Translations under genes and position numbers: made by a program
Notes under the pieces: generated by a model
Databases searched by the model: none
Told to the model about the DNA's origin: nothing
Seen by the model: only the letters and a program-made list of their open reading frames with translations
Source: Sulfidibacter corallicola
GTDB lineage: Bacteria; Acidobacteriota; Holophagae; Acanthopleuribacterales; Acanthopleuribacteraceae
Reading direction: 5' to 3'
Assembly: GCF_017498545.1 (NCBI RefSeq)
Contig: NZ_CP071793.1
Coordinates: 5,233,001 to 5,297,000 of the forward strand
Length of the DNA: 64,000 nt
Shown: piece by piece, positions 18,301 to 27,000 of the stretch
Layout: each line of letters starts with the position of its first letter
Numbering within the stretch: the first letter of the stretch is position 1

Positions 18301-18547
18301 CATCACCGCCCTGGCACGATTGGTCGCGATGCCTGACCTGCGCGTCCAGCGTCTCGACGACACCGAAACCGGTCAGGTGTTTCTGCTTGTCGCGGGGCGC
18401 GATGGGACCCTGTACGCCCTTGCCAATCTGGGTGGCCGGGGGGCGGCGATCCCGGTTTCCGCATCACCCGACATGCCCCTTGCGGCACAGGTCGCCCACT
18501 TCGTTGCCGTGCGTGAACCGCTGCTTCTACTGGGAGGTACGCCGTGA
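15356..18547 (+). CDS. Giant PgsC/CapC-like membrane protein with tandem soluble repeats
   Basis: The 1063-residue product begins at a GTG with no clear SD, 12 nt after the regulator. Bacillus PgsC/CapC is about 150 residues with several membrane helices. Here that pattern occurs twice: residues about 10-110 (WSLSGLIVPGYLVPL, GRDRFLVLILISVATRIFFD) and about 200-300 (WEFNGILVPSLMALLW, GGRKLLLFFNISFFYKMVLG). After residue 370 the protein is soluble and contains a domain repeated with a period near 277 residues. Copies begin near residue 438 (VGYALEVVARR), 715 (LGYELARLDDPETGE) and 992 (LRVQRLDDTETGQ), and the third is cut short by the C-terminus. Copies 1 and 2 share LQVRGLG/LQIRGLG. Copy 2 has VHGAHHLANP, which could bind metal. 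The CapC assignment rests on the membrane part and its neighbours; the soluble part is unassigned. Confidence 0.75.
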   Translation: MDVVIHIFPAGSLSESVITTVWLGIWVIVFFNQWLGWSLSGLIVPGYLVPLIVLKPLSAAVIGIEGLFTYVVAWILFQMLPRSGLGFGVFGRDRFLVLILISVATRIFFDGYLLPEVVSFLDERFRIPFEYRTQFHSFGLIIVALLANYFWRPGLRKGLLPMAITLLVTYALVRFVLLPYTNFTISNVEYMYEDLAGDILAAPKAYIILLTAAFIASRMNLLYGWEFNGILVPSLMALLWYQPAKLLISLLEAGVVLGLGMAVLSTPLFRGITIEGGRKLLLFFNISFFYKMVLGFALAAWKPELKTTDFFGIGYLITTLLAVKMHEKDILVPMTRATLQVSLVAALFANGLGYLLTFLPKDRLAPEGRPARVIEATGTLRDLPDRAKLLLYAGNTSDDIRKPALTDMDHFTRAIQELTSLSPDPKDPKLRAVRQRLALVGYALEVVARRYFYLYEDGVDRGWGLYLLDTRPRSDLLIEVPAPLEEALTFESGLALMTRLGARALAVNSLSSNTAQAVAFSPTQSYQSFYTAFFREVGRNHCLQVRGLGIGNQRLLALRLADFEPGGDRSSLFLKVNRPKGVTLADLEGAVGESHLYFHESPFDNLHRDLSTSGYGELFLSKRGMRRLLALEAGREGGRRAVAVRSGETVAEAIEHERRAFAEAGSGAYRPASRELLLLLEDEVLLPLMTLIGHDQDTRGQAIAEELDFIAGRARPLGYELARLDDPETGEAFVLLREAPDAARTHRGFCLFRLGPAHPFGIQVPRPVFEHQSLAFGSFLFRRLQARVLMVHGAHHLANPDLSADPLQAENSFTVFNQVHQSVLASMGSAPFLMLQIRGLGHRDFDPYTRGDLLLAFDRGTVTDREQILPLQIFLDRMEADGLGVGFVDGKPDTAGYGLGANPQALFMAQAPHQAMIQVRVAASLRRSFRSLVDSRRFEAQFRALDIPATPLDIEAQFGQAQTAPLDSASLAVLEHYLAHYDITALARLVAMPDLRVQRLDDTETGQVFLLVAGRDGTLYALANLGGRGAAIPVSASPDMPLAAQVAHFVAVREPLLLLGGTP

Positions 18548-21099
18548 GACCGCTCTGGCAGGGCGCCTTCCTGGTGTTGCTGGTGATCGTCGTGGCCCGC
18601 ACCGGTCCGTCCCTGGTTCGCGTCTGGCATCGCATCGAGACCCGGGTCGGTGGTCCCATCGACTTCGAGGGGCGTCGCATGGGGATCGGCTACGTCGTCG
18701 GGCGCGATTCGGGAACCGAGTTCGCGATGCCCCCGGGCGGGCCTCCCCTGCGCATCTTGGTGAATCCCACCATGGAGGGTGAGGCGCCCGATCCCGAGAG
18801 CCCGATCCCATTCGGCGTGGCCTACACCTTTTTGGATGTGGATCGGAATCCCCTGTTCCGGGACGTTTACCATTTCGTGGGGAAACGATCCCTGTTCCGA
18901 ACCGACGCGGGGGCACAGCCTTTCCCCGCGAGCGAATTCGAAGATCGCGGGTTACACGCCCTGGATTTGAGAGTGGCGCTGCTCGTGCCGCAGAAAGGCA
19001 CGGAGCCCGCGTTCGTGCGATTCGAATTGGTTGAGCCTGCGGGCAGGCTAGCCGATCTGGTCCTGCGGGTCTACACTCCCAACAAATTGACGCCCGGCAC
19101 GGAAATGGTGGCGTGGCAGAAGATGCGGGTCGTCGAGCGGCAGCGCTTGGCGCGCGCCAGTATCGAAGATTACCGGTTCCTCGAGGAAGACGAGATCATC
19201 GCCCTGGTGCGCAGCGAATGGCGTCCGATCGGGCCCACCGGCATCAAGAACCGCGATTACCAGGTCCGGCGTGTGTTCACCCTTCGCGAAAACCCGGGCC
19301 AGAACCTTGGATCTCGTGAGACCGTGGGGTTGGACGGCTTCCTGATCGGGCCCGGCCGGGTGGCGATGGTGCCGTTGCCGGAGGTGTCGGGGCGCGTCCG
19401 GCTGGCGTTCGAGCCTTGGGGTGACGCGCCTCCGGAAGCTCGAGGGGAGCTTCGGATCGAGCTCTTCCGTCGTCAGGATACACCCCACAGGTGGACTCTG
19501 CCCGTCAACCGGCCCGAGGGCACTTGGCAACACGTGTGGGCAGAAGGCGATCGCGTCCTCGACATCTCGGCGGATCGGCCGGTCACCCTGCGCGTCCTGT
19601 TCGATCCCGGATCCGGCCTGCCCGCTGGGGGCCCCGATCCCCCGACAAAGACCGGATCCCAGCGGATGGGAGGGGATGCGGGTCTCGTTCCCGACGAATC
19701 TTGGGACATCACGCCGACACCGGCAGTGTCGCCGGCCTGGGCGGCCACGCCCGATTCACCCATCCGGTTTTCCGTCATGGGCGGCGAAGCGGCGGTGCCT
19801 TTCCGCCTGGTTGCCTTTTCGGTGGCGCCCTCTATCGAGGATCCCGGTGCTTTCGATGGCCCCCTTCCCGCCAGGCAGGACGTGCAGGTGCGGGTTTCGA
19901 ATGCGGCAGGCGAGTCGGTCATGGCGTATGCCTTCTCGTTTACGCCCGAACCCAACGTGCGCGATTACCTCGATCCGCACGGGTTGGGCGGGTCACTGTC
20001 CAAGCCGGAGCCCCGCCATTTTCACGTGCCCATGGGTGCCCATCACATCGACATCACGGCCGATCCGCCCGCGTTGGTGACCGGTAGTGTTCGGCCCGCC
20101 GGTCTGCCCGCGGTGCGGAAGGTGCCGCGCGATTATGCCGATTACCAGGGCGATGGGACTCCCGTTCCCGTCTGGTTCCCTTTGGATCCGGATGCGGCGG
20201 AACGCTTGCGCCAAGCCCATCGCATGGTTCCGATCCATCGTCAGGGGGAACCGCCGGAGCCCCATCCGCTTCTGGCCGCGGGTGACTATTGGGTCGAAGA
20301 ATACGCGCTCGAACCGCGGAGCACGGGGCTTCATCTGTTTCTTGCGCGCGAGCTCGGTCCCTTTTTCGATGCCCGGTCCGGAGCGACCGCTTTCACGCCG
20401 ATTCGCGCCGATCGCTTGGTGGAAATCGTCTTCATGGAGGATTTCGCCGGGATGGCGTCGCCGGTACTCTTGTTTCGCAAGGATGACTCGGTGGAACGCT
20501 TTCAGATCGAAGTGGACGGGGTGGCCCGACGGGATGTCACGACCTCGGCGCCCATCGGCGAAGTGGGTCTGGGCGCGGTCCGCGCGGGTCTCCATCAACT
20601 GCGCGTCCAGGGCCCATCGACCGAAACCCTGCTTGTCAGTCACGTCCGCCCGGAGCGTACCTTTTGGCGAAAGGTGTATGTTTCGACGTTGTTGGACCCC
20701 ATGTGGGTCTCCGTCGAAAAGCCCGGCCCGGAGCCGATCGACCTTGCGATTCGGGTGTTCGCACCCTTCGGTGCCCAGGAACCGACCTATATCCGCACCT
20801 ACCTGGAAGCACCCCACACGATCGAGGGGAGCCGCGATTACACCCTCATGCTGGGTCACTTCGAGCTGGCGCCCGCACCCGAAGCCGCCCCGGCTCATTT
20901 GGGTCCGCCGGATTTGGTTTTGGACGAAGGCACGGTTTTCTTCCTGCGATTGGGCGAGGACTTGGGGCCGGGATCCTATCGCCTCCGCATCGAAAAGGAA
21001 TCGGGTCCGGGTAGCTTTATTCGCGTCACGAGAATTGCCGATCCGCGCGAACGGCCCACGCGTGTCACGCCGGTTACCGGGCTTCGCGACAGGCCTTGA
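18544..21099 (+). CDS. Unknown envelope protein of the PGA-like locus, N-terminal anchor and beta-rich body
   Basis: The GTG at 18544 overlaps the CapC-like stop (GTGA) and follows GGGAGG at 7 nt, so the two genes are translationally coupled. The 851-residue protein has one hydrophobic N-terminal segment (residues 4-19, FLVLLVIVVA), suggesting a signal anchor with the rest in the periplasm. The body is rich in short beta-strand patterns with many Pro and Gly and no helical repeats. The segment IEVDGVARRDV to LHQLRVQGPSTETLLVS (about residues 657-700) resembles a module in the large barrel protein at 24058 (IGVDGLPRRLA, HRLEVWGSRPLLVS). I do not recognise a family. Its position in the operon points to a periplasmic partner for polymer handling or a bridge to the exporter. 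Confidence 0.7.
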   Translation: MRPLWQGAFLVLLVIVVARTGPSLVRVWHRIETRVGGPIDFEGRRMGIGYVVGRDSGTEFAMPPGGPPLRILVNPTMEGEAPDPESPIPFGVAYTFLDVDRNPLFRDVYHFVGKRSLFRTDAGAQPFPASEFEDRGLHALDLRVALLVPQKGTEPAFVRFELVEPAGRLADLVLRVYTPNKLTPGTEMVAWQKMRVVERQRLARASIEDYRFLEEDEIIALVRSEWRPIGPTGIKNRDYQVRRVFTLRENPGQNLGSRETVGLDGFLIGPGRVAMVPLPEVSGRVRLAFEPWGDAPPEARGELRIELFRRQDTPHRWTLPVNRPEGTWQHVWAEGDRVLDISADRPVTLRVLFDPGSGLPAGGPDPPTKTGSQRMGGDAGLVPDESWDITPTPAVSPAWAATPDSPIRFSVMGGEAAVPFRLVAFSVAPSIEDPGAFDGPLPARQDVQVRVSNAAGESVMAYAFSFTPEPNVRDYLDPHGLGGSLSKPEPRHFHVPMGAHHIDITADPPALVTGSVRPAGLPAVRKVPRDYADYQGDGTPVPVWFPLDPDAAERLRQAHRMVPIHRQGEPPEPHPLLAAGDYWVEEYALEPRSTGLHLFLARELGPFFDARSGATAFTPIRADRLVEIVFMEDFAGMASPVLLFRKDDSVERFQIEVDGVARRDVTTSAPIGEVGLGAVRAGLHQLRVQGPSTETLLVSHVRPERTFWRKVYVSTLLDPMWVSVEKPGPEPIDLAIRVFAPFGAQEPTYIRTYLEAPHTIEGSRDYTLMLGHFELAPAPEAAPAHLGPPDLVLDEGTVFFLRLGEDLGPGSYRLRIEKESGPGSFIRVTRIADPRERPTRVTPVTGLRDRP

Positions 21100-21260
21100 T
21101 CGAAGCGTCCGAGATGATCGCTAGCAGTTCAAACCTGACGGTCGAGCAAGCCGAGCCTGTGTGAAAACCCGTGAAATCGACCTACTCGGGCTGCCCACCT
21201 CCAGGCACGATGCCCTTCGGCATTGGGGAACTCCCGACAGAAGTGTTTCGAAGGTTCGCT

Positions 21261-23720
21261 TCACGGCGCCAACGACATCGAGGGAACGACCAGCTCGACC
21301 GTTTCGGTGCCCTGGTTGCGCACCAAACGGAAATGCCCGAATCGATCCGGCATGTGGTCCGCGCGGCGCCACGCGACAAACACCAGATCGTCCACGTCGA
21401 GCGTCGCTCGAGCGCTGGCGGGTGGCGCCATGGCCATGTAGAAGTTCAGTGCGTTGCCGCGCACCCCTTCGTTGGTCAGGATCTCTTCGTCCACACTCAC
21501 GTCGAACGTGTGCCAACCCGTTTCGGGAGTCAGGGAGGCAGGAACCTCGTGCGTGCGCAGCAGGGTCGACTCGGGCTCGGCGGTCGGGTCCGTATCGATG
21601 AATTGGTAGATGTCGAACCGATTCCAGATCACGGTCTCGCCGGTCAGCCGAGCGTGGAACCGCAGGCTGTAGGTCGCCGAAGGATCCGAGGGGAGGGTCG
21701 AACCATCCGATTGGAGCTGGAAGAGGCGATTTCGGGGCAGGGGGACTCGCGCCACCGGTCGGGTCAGGATGCCCTCCGATTCGGAAGATTGGCCGATGAT
21801 CCGCAAAAAGCGGCGGCCGCCATGTGCGTCGCCCTCGATCACGCCCTTGCTCTCGCGGTCGAGATTCCAGTGCGTGAACCCGCCGGCCACGGCATCGGCG
21901 GTCACGTCCTCGAAATGGCCCCAACCGAAAATATCGCGTCCAACTTGGATCTCGGGATGGCTGTCGGGAGCCAAACCCAGGCGGCCATGGTACAGGCGCC
22001 CAGGTGGTAACGTGGCCGTTTCGCCGGGGCGAACCATGATGCGCGTGCCGATCACCTCCGGTGGTTGACGGGTGATACGTCCCGTGAAGTGTTCCATGGC
22101 CAGGTGGGCCGGCACCGTATCGGGTTCGAGATCGATGGCCACCGAGCGCACCTGGCCGGTGGTGTCCCGCAGGGATTGGGCCTGGTTCAGGTTCATTTCC
22201 CAAATGTTCAAAAGCGTTCGACGGGCCGCCGATCCGGTGACCGGCACCGGCTTGTAGCCCTGGATTTCAAACGGCACCAGGCGCGCCTGAATCATGCGTT
22301 CACCCTCCCACACCGTTCGCAGGAAGGCGGAGGAGAAGGTTACCAGGAAATCCTGATCGAACACGAAGTTGCCCAAACTGTATGCGATCAGCTTGTCCTT
22401 GTACCACTCGACACCCTGCAAGACGTGGGGATGGTGGCATACCACCAGGTCCGCGCCGGCATCGATGGCGGTACGTGCGTTGCGGCGCAGGCTTTCGGAA
22501 GGCGTTTCCTGGTATTGGAATCCGGAATGGAGTTGAACGATCACCACATCGGTCCGTTCGGCGAGTTCGGCAATGGCCGCTCGTGCCGCCGAGGTGGTCC
22601 AAAAGGCGGCACCGCCATGACCTCGCCTGGCAACCCAATCCTGCATTTCCGGATAGACGGCGTCGATCGAAGACCAGGCGGTCGCGACTTCTTCCGCGGG
22701 CAAGTTGCGCTCGGCCGCCGCGAACAGCCGCCAGACTTCGCCAATGCGTCGCGCGCTGCGAGCGACCGTCCAGGTGGCGCCCTCGAAGCCCCATTCTCGC
22801 GACTCGTACTGCCACCGCTCGGTATCGGGTAAATCGGCCGGTACCGGCTCGTCGCCGTCGGGATAGTTGGCGTTGACGAAACTCCCGGTCACGGTGGTGT
22901 AGGCGAGGCTGCCGATGCGGGTTCCGGCGATCTGGTGGATCGTCGGTGCTTCGGCCTCCACCGCACTGGCACCGGCTCCTTGAAACACGATGCCCGCGGC
23001 GTGCAGAGCTTCGACCGTTTCCACCACGCCCAGGTCACCGTAATCCCGCGTATGGTTGTTGGCCAGGATCACCAGGTCGGTTTCCAGGGCTTGGATCGCC
23101 GCGAGGGTCTCGGTGGGCGAATTGAGAATGAAGCGTTTGCCGGGGTAGGCGAAGGACGGTGCGAGATCGCTGACGGTGGTCTCCAGGTTGATGGTCCGGA
23201 AATCGGCGGCGGTGAAGGCGCGGCGCATGTGGGCCACGACCGCCTCCGATCCGGTTCTGAGATTGTCGCCGGGAATCAAGGCCTCGCCGTTGGGAGGATC
23301 TTGATACCTTCGTCCGAACATGGCGTCACCGGTGGCATGCATGACCCAGCGCGTCCCGCCGCCGTCGCCGAGGAGATTGACGGCAAGGGTTCGGTCGGCA
23401 TGCGACCATCCGAGCACCACGGGTTCGGCCAGGTGGCCGGGCGCGCGGATCACCACGGATTCGGGTCCCAGGAGGTCGGGCACGCGAACCTGGCCACTGG
23501 CATTGGTGGTCAGTTCGCCGAAAGCCCCGTCCAGCACGGCGTTTTCCAGAGCCTCGCCACTTTCGCCCAGCACTTGGACGGTGACGGAAAAGGTCCTGGT
23601 GTCTCCACCGGTCGGCTCGTCGTCGCGGACGACGGGATCCTCGCCCCGATAAGATCCCGAACACGCGAACGACAGGAGCAGCCACAGGGCTACCCAGCAC
23701 GTGGAACAAAGGTGACGCAT
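21261..23720 (-). CDS. CapA/PgsA-family lipoprotein (metallophosphatase-like)
   Basis: The ATG at 23720 follows CAGAGG at about 6 nt and precedes a hydrophobic segment ending in LLLSFACSG, a plausible if imperfect lipobox. The 819-residue protein begins with a carboxypeptidase-regulatory-like beta domain (about 40-110). The CapA/PGA_cap domain follows: HATGDAMFGRRY, TINLETTVSD, LVILANNHTRDYGDLG, VVCHHPHVLQGVEWYKDKLIAYSLGNFVFDQD. In Bacillus, CapA/PgsA is required with CapB and CapC for PGA production and export. The last 320 residues form a jelly-roll-like extension (HWNLDRESKGVIEGDAHGG) not found in Bacillus CapA, possibly a binding module. The gene runs opposite to the capBC-like operon and ends 161 bp from the 851-residue gene. 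Confidence 0.85.
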   Translation of the reverse strand: MRHLCSTCWVALWLLLSFACSGSYRGEDPVVRDDEPTGGDTRTFSVTVQVLGESGEALENAVLDGAFGELTTNASGQVRVPDLLGPESVVIRAPGHLAEPVVLGWSHADRTLAVNLLGDGGGTRWVMHATGDAMFGRRYQDPPNGEALIPGDNLRTGSEAVVAHMRRAFTAADFRTINLETTVSDLAPSFAYPGKRFILNSPTETLAAIQALETDLVILANNHTRDYGDLGVVETVEALHAAGIVFQGAGASAVEAEAPTIHQIAGTRIGSLAYTTVTGSFVNANYPDGDEPVPADLPDTERWQYESREWGFEGATWTVARSARRIGEVWRLFAAAERNLPAEEVATAWSSIDAVYPEMQDWVARRGHGGAAFWTTSAARAAIAELAERTDVVIVQLHSGFQYQETPSESLRRNARTAIDAGADLVVCHHPHVLQGVEWYKDKLIAYSLGNFVFDQDFLVTFSSAFLRTVWEGERMIQARLVPFEIQGYKPVPVTGSAARRTLLNIWEMNLNQAQSLRDTTGQVRSVAIDLEPDTVPAHLAMEHFTGRITRQPPEVIGTRIMVRPGETATLPPGRLYHGRLGLAPDSHPEIQVGRDIFGWGHFEDVTADAVAGGFTHWNLDRESKGVIEGDAHGGRRFLRIIGQSSESEGILTRPVARVPLPRNRLFQLQSDGSTLPSDPSATYSLRFHARLTGETVIWNRFDIYQFIDTDPTAEPESTLLRTHEVPASLTPETGWHTFDVSVDEEILTNEGVRGNALNFYMAMAPPASARATLDVDDLVFVAWRRADHMPDRFGHFRLVRNQGTETVELVVPSMSLAP

Positions 23721-23814
23721 AGAACCTCTGAAAAAACACAAGCTCATTGGTTGCAACAAGATACTGGCTTCAAAATGTGATCGAATCGATTGCCGATGCC
23801 ACGGCGATCCTTTT

Positions 23815-23820
23815 ATTATA
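23815..23820 (-). promoter_or_regulatory. Possible -10 element upstream of the CapA-like gene
   Basis: The minus strand carries TATAAT here, 95 nt upstream of the CapA-like start, in a locally AT-rich patch. No good -35 hexamer lies at 16-18 nt, so this is only a candidate. The region 23721-24057 separates the divergent capA-like and exporter-like genes and holds no supportable gene. Confidence 0.3.
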
Positions 23821-24057
23821 GGAAGAATGCACTTCTCTTGACACCTTGTCCAAGATTCCTCGCAAACTGAGCAAAACCCGTCGGGTATCCGATGGTTCCT
23901 GAAGGCGTACCCGATTCATGGGTATCCCCGGATCCGAAGGAAAATCAGAGGAGTTGTCTACGATCATGATCGCAGTCGTCCATGCCGCGTCCGTCGATGG
24001 CGATCGAGCCGTCGTGTTCGTCCCCTGTGCCGCGAATTCGATGGTTCGAGGCGTCAC

Positions 24058-27000
24058 GTGAGGGGCCTGCTTCGCGTCATGTTGGTATGCCTGATGGGGA
24101 CCCTGTCCGGCTTTTCATCGCCGCGGGAGGCCGATCCGAGCCGGTTCGTAATGCGCGCGACGCTGGAAAGCCCGCCAGTCATCCACCTGGGGCAAGAAAA
24201 GAGCGATCATCTCCTGGCACCACTATGGCGCACCCATCGCGTGCTGGCCCCCGGAGGAACATTGCTGATCGCTACCGACGGTCGCGATCCCTGCGCCCTG
24301 CTCGTGCTCGATCGGACGTCGAAGGCACCGTCGCTCGAAGAGCTTCGGTTCCAGGTTTCGCAGGATGGTCGCCTGTTTCGCGACACCATCCCTGTTTGGC
24401 ACGACGATCTTTCGGGATTTCGATTGGGTGAGGACGGACCGCGGGTCTACCGGGTGACGCGCCCTGCCGACCGGAAAACACCCTTGCGTCTCGCAGCGCG
24501 ACGTACCGCCGCGAACGCCATGCAGCCCCTTTTGCCACCCCGTGCCTTGCCGTCCGTGAGCGAGGCCGCCGTCGCGCGTCATCGGACTCTGTCCTTCGTC
24601 GCGGATCGTCGCCAGCGCGATTATTATTTCCTTGAAGCGGGGCAATCGCTTTCTTTCGAGGCGGGTAGCCTCGGTTCCGTGACAGTCGAAACCCGCCTTT
24701 CCTATGCCGATCAAGACCCGGCATATCGGCGGACCTACCGGCTGAAGGTGACCTCGGGTGATGTCGAGCGGCGTGTGGTACTGGAGACCACTCCTTCCCC
24801 GCATCTGGTGAACATCGCCGATGCCGCGCATCTGCTGGGACATCCAAAGTGGTTTTCGCATGCTCTGGCGGGCTCTCGGCTGACAGTCACCACGAATCAA
24901 GCGTTGTTCATGCGGGTCACTTCGGCTGAAGATCGCTTCCTGCTGGATCGATTCTCCGCCGCCGACTGGGCGCCGGTGCACCCTTTCTCCACACCCCACC
25001 TGCCGCGATTGCGGGAAACGTCGATGCCGCGCTCTAAAGGAGACGGGTCGGATCGGCACGGCTCGCAGATCTTTTCGCAGGGAGAACGGTGGACATCGGG
25101 TGCGGGCGAGACGGCACTCGCCCATCTTCAGGTTCTGCGGGCCAAAACCACCAGACATCCCCACGATCGCGAACTGCTTCTGGAAGCGGCTCGCTTCGCC
25201 GCACGCCACACCTATTTCCGCCAGGTACCGCTGGTCGAGGATGGGTCGAGAAAGTTTCGCACTCTGAATTTCACGCCTGCGACGCTCGCGACGGTGGAGG
25301 CACCGGTTCCGCGTTACACGGCGCCGCGATTTCTATCCCACACGGAGTCCCGAACGCGATCGGCCCGCTTTATCGGCGTGCATCCCGGCGAATCTCTGAT
25401 GTTTCAGCTTCCGAACCTGGCGACGCCGCCGCGAATCCGGCTCATCACGGCCTTGCCTGCCGCGGGCGAAACCCCGACCCTTACCCTTTCGGTGAAGGGT
25501 ATCGAACACCGGTTCACCTTTTCCGACGAGGTACCCGCAGCCTGGCTCGAAGGCAATGCGCTGACCGCCGGTGGATGGTCGCGGCTTGGTGCGATGGATC
25601 GGGTGACGGGCGTACCCTGTGGGCCTCGGGCGAAAGTGGGGCAGGCCACGTTGGATCTCCCCCTCGCCACCGCGCGACTGGCATTGAAGATCGAGCGTGA
25701 AACGGATCGAGAGAGTCAACCGCACGGTCCCTTGTGGATTCGTCTGGAAGTGATGCGTGGCAAGCCTTTTCGTCTGGAAGAAAAGGAGCATGAGGAGGCC
25801 GTGTCGCATCTCGAGAGGTCTCCCTTTCAGGCATTCCTGGCCTTGCTGCAGGGCCGGCGCCCCGAATGGCGTCCGGGTGATCCTGACATTCGCCATCGCT
25901 TGAGGTGGGCCCTCCACTACGAGCCACTGGCACGTACGATCTTGACCCTCCATCACGGGTTTTTGGCCGATCCCGATTGCGAGCCGCTGTCTCCCGTTCG
26001 GTCCGAGTCCTTGAGCGGACGGGAGCTCCAGGCCTTGCGCACGCGCGCCGAGACGGATGCCGGGAACGGTGATGTCCTTGCCGCTCTGACCCGGTACAGC
26101 GAGGCGTTTCATCGTTCGGGCGACCTGTCCGATCGCATGCGTCGCAACGAGATGTTGGTGGCTTTGGGAGAATGGCATCTGGCCAGAACCGATCTGCGCG
26201 ACCTGTTGGTCAAGGCTCCGGACCGCGAGATGCGTCTCGAAGCGAGTTGGCTGTTGACGGAAATTCACCGCCTCACCGACGACCGTTCGGCGCAGATCGC
26301 CATGATCGCGACCATGGTGGTTCTCGACGGACACCAGGAGGACCTGGTCGCTTTGGTCGCGTTGTTTCACGGCGAGGGTCGGTTCCGCGAGGTATTGGAT
26401 GGCGGCCTGTTGTTGGATCGACCCGACCGTCACCGACTTCGCGACGCGGCCTGGACCGAGGGGTGGTGGCGATTGGCGACGCGGATGACGATGTCGATGG
26501 CCGAACGCGAGGAGGCAGCGCTGGATCGGGGGGTTCGGGCCGCGGTCGAGGGCCGACCGCAAGAGGCGCTCGACCATTTGGCGCGAGCGGGCAAACGCGG
26601 CGCGTCCTGGAGAGCGGCACTTACGCAGGGTCTGGATCTGGGTGAACGCCTCTTGGCCCCGTTCGAAGCGCTTCGGTTCCCGGCGCTTTTGGACTTGGAA
26701 CACTGGTGGCGTGCTCATCCAGGCCCACGCACCTATGCTCCGACTTTCGATTCGGTGCTGCATGCGGCGGGCGAATTCCCGGTATCTCACCGCGGTCGTG
26801 ACCTGGAAATGACCTTTTTTCGAGGAACGGAGGAAACGCCGGTTGCGATGATCGTCGCCGGTCCCGCGCGGATCCGCCTGGAAATGCGACCGATCCATCA
26901 AGTTGGCGATGGCGGGCGTCCCCTGGATGGTTTTGTCACCATTGGTGTGGACGGACTGCCGCGGCGGCTCGCCTATTTGGAAAACCATCCATCTGCAACC

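Noticed and set aside
23838..23843. TTGACA as a plus-strand promoter for the exporter gene
   Set aside because: No -10 element at 16-18 nt downstream.
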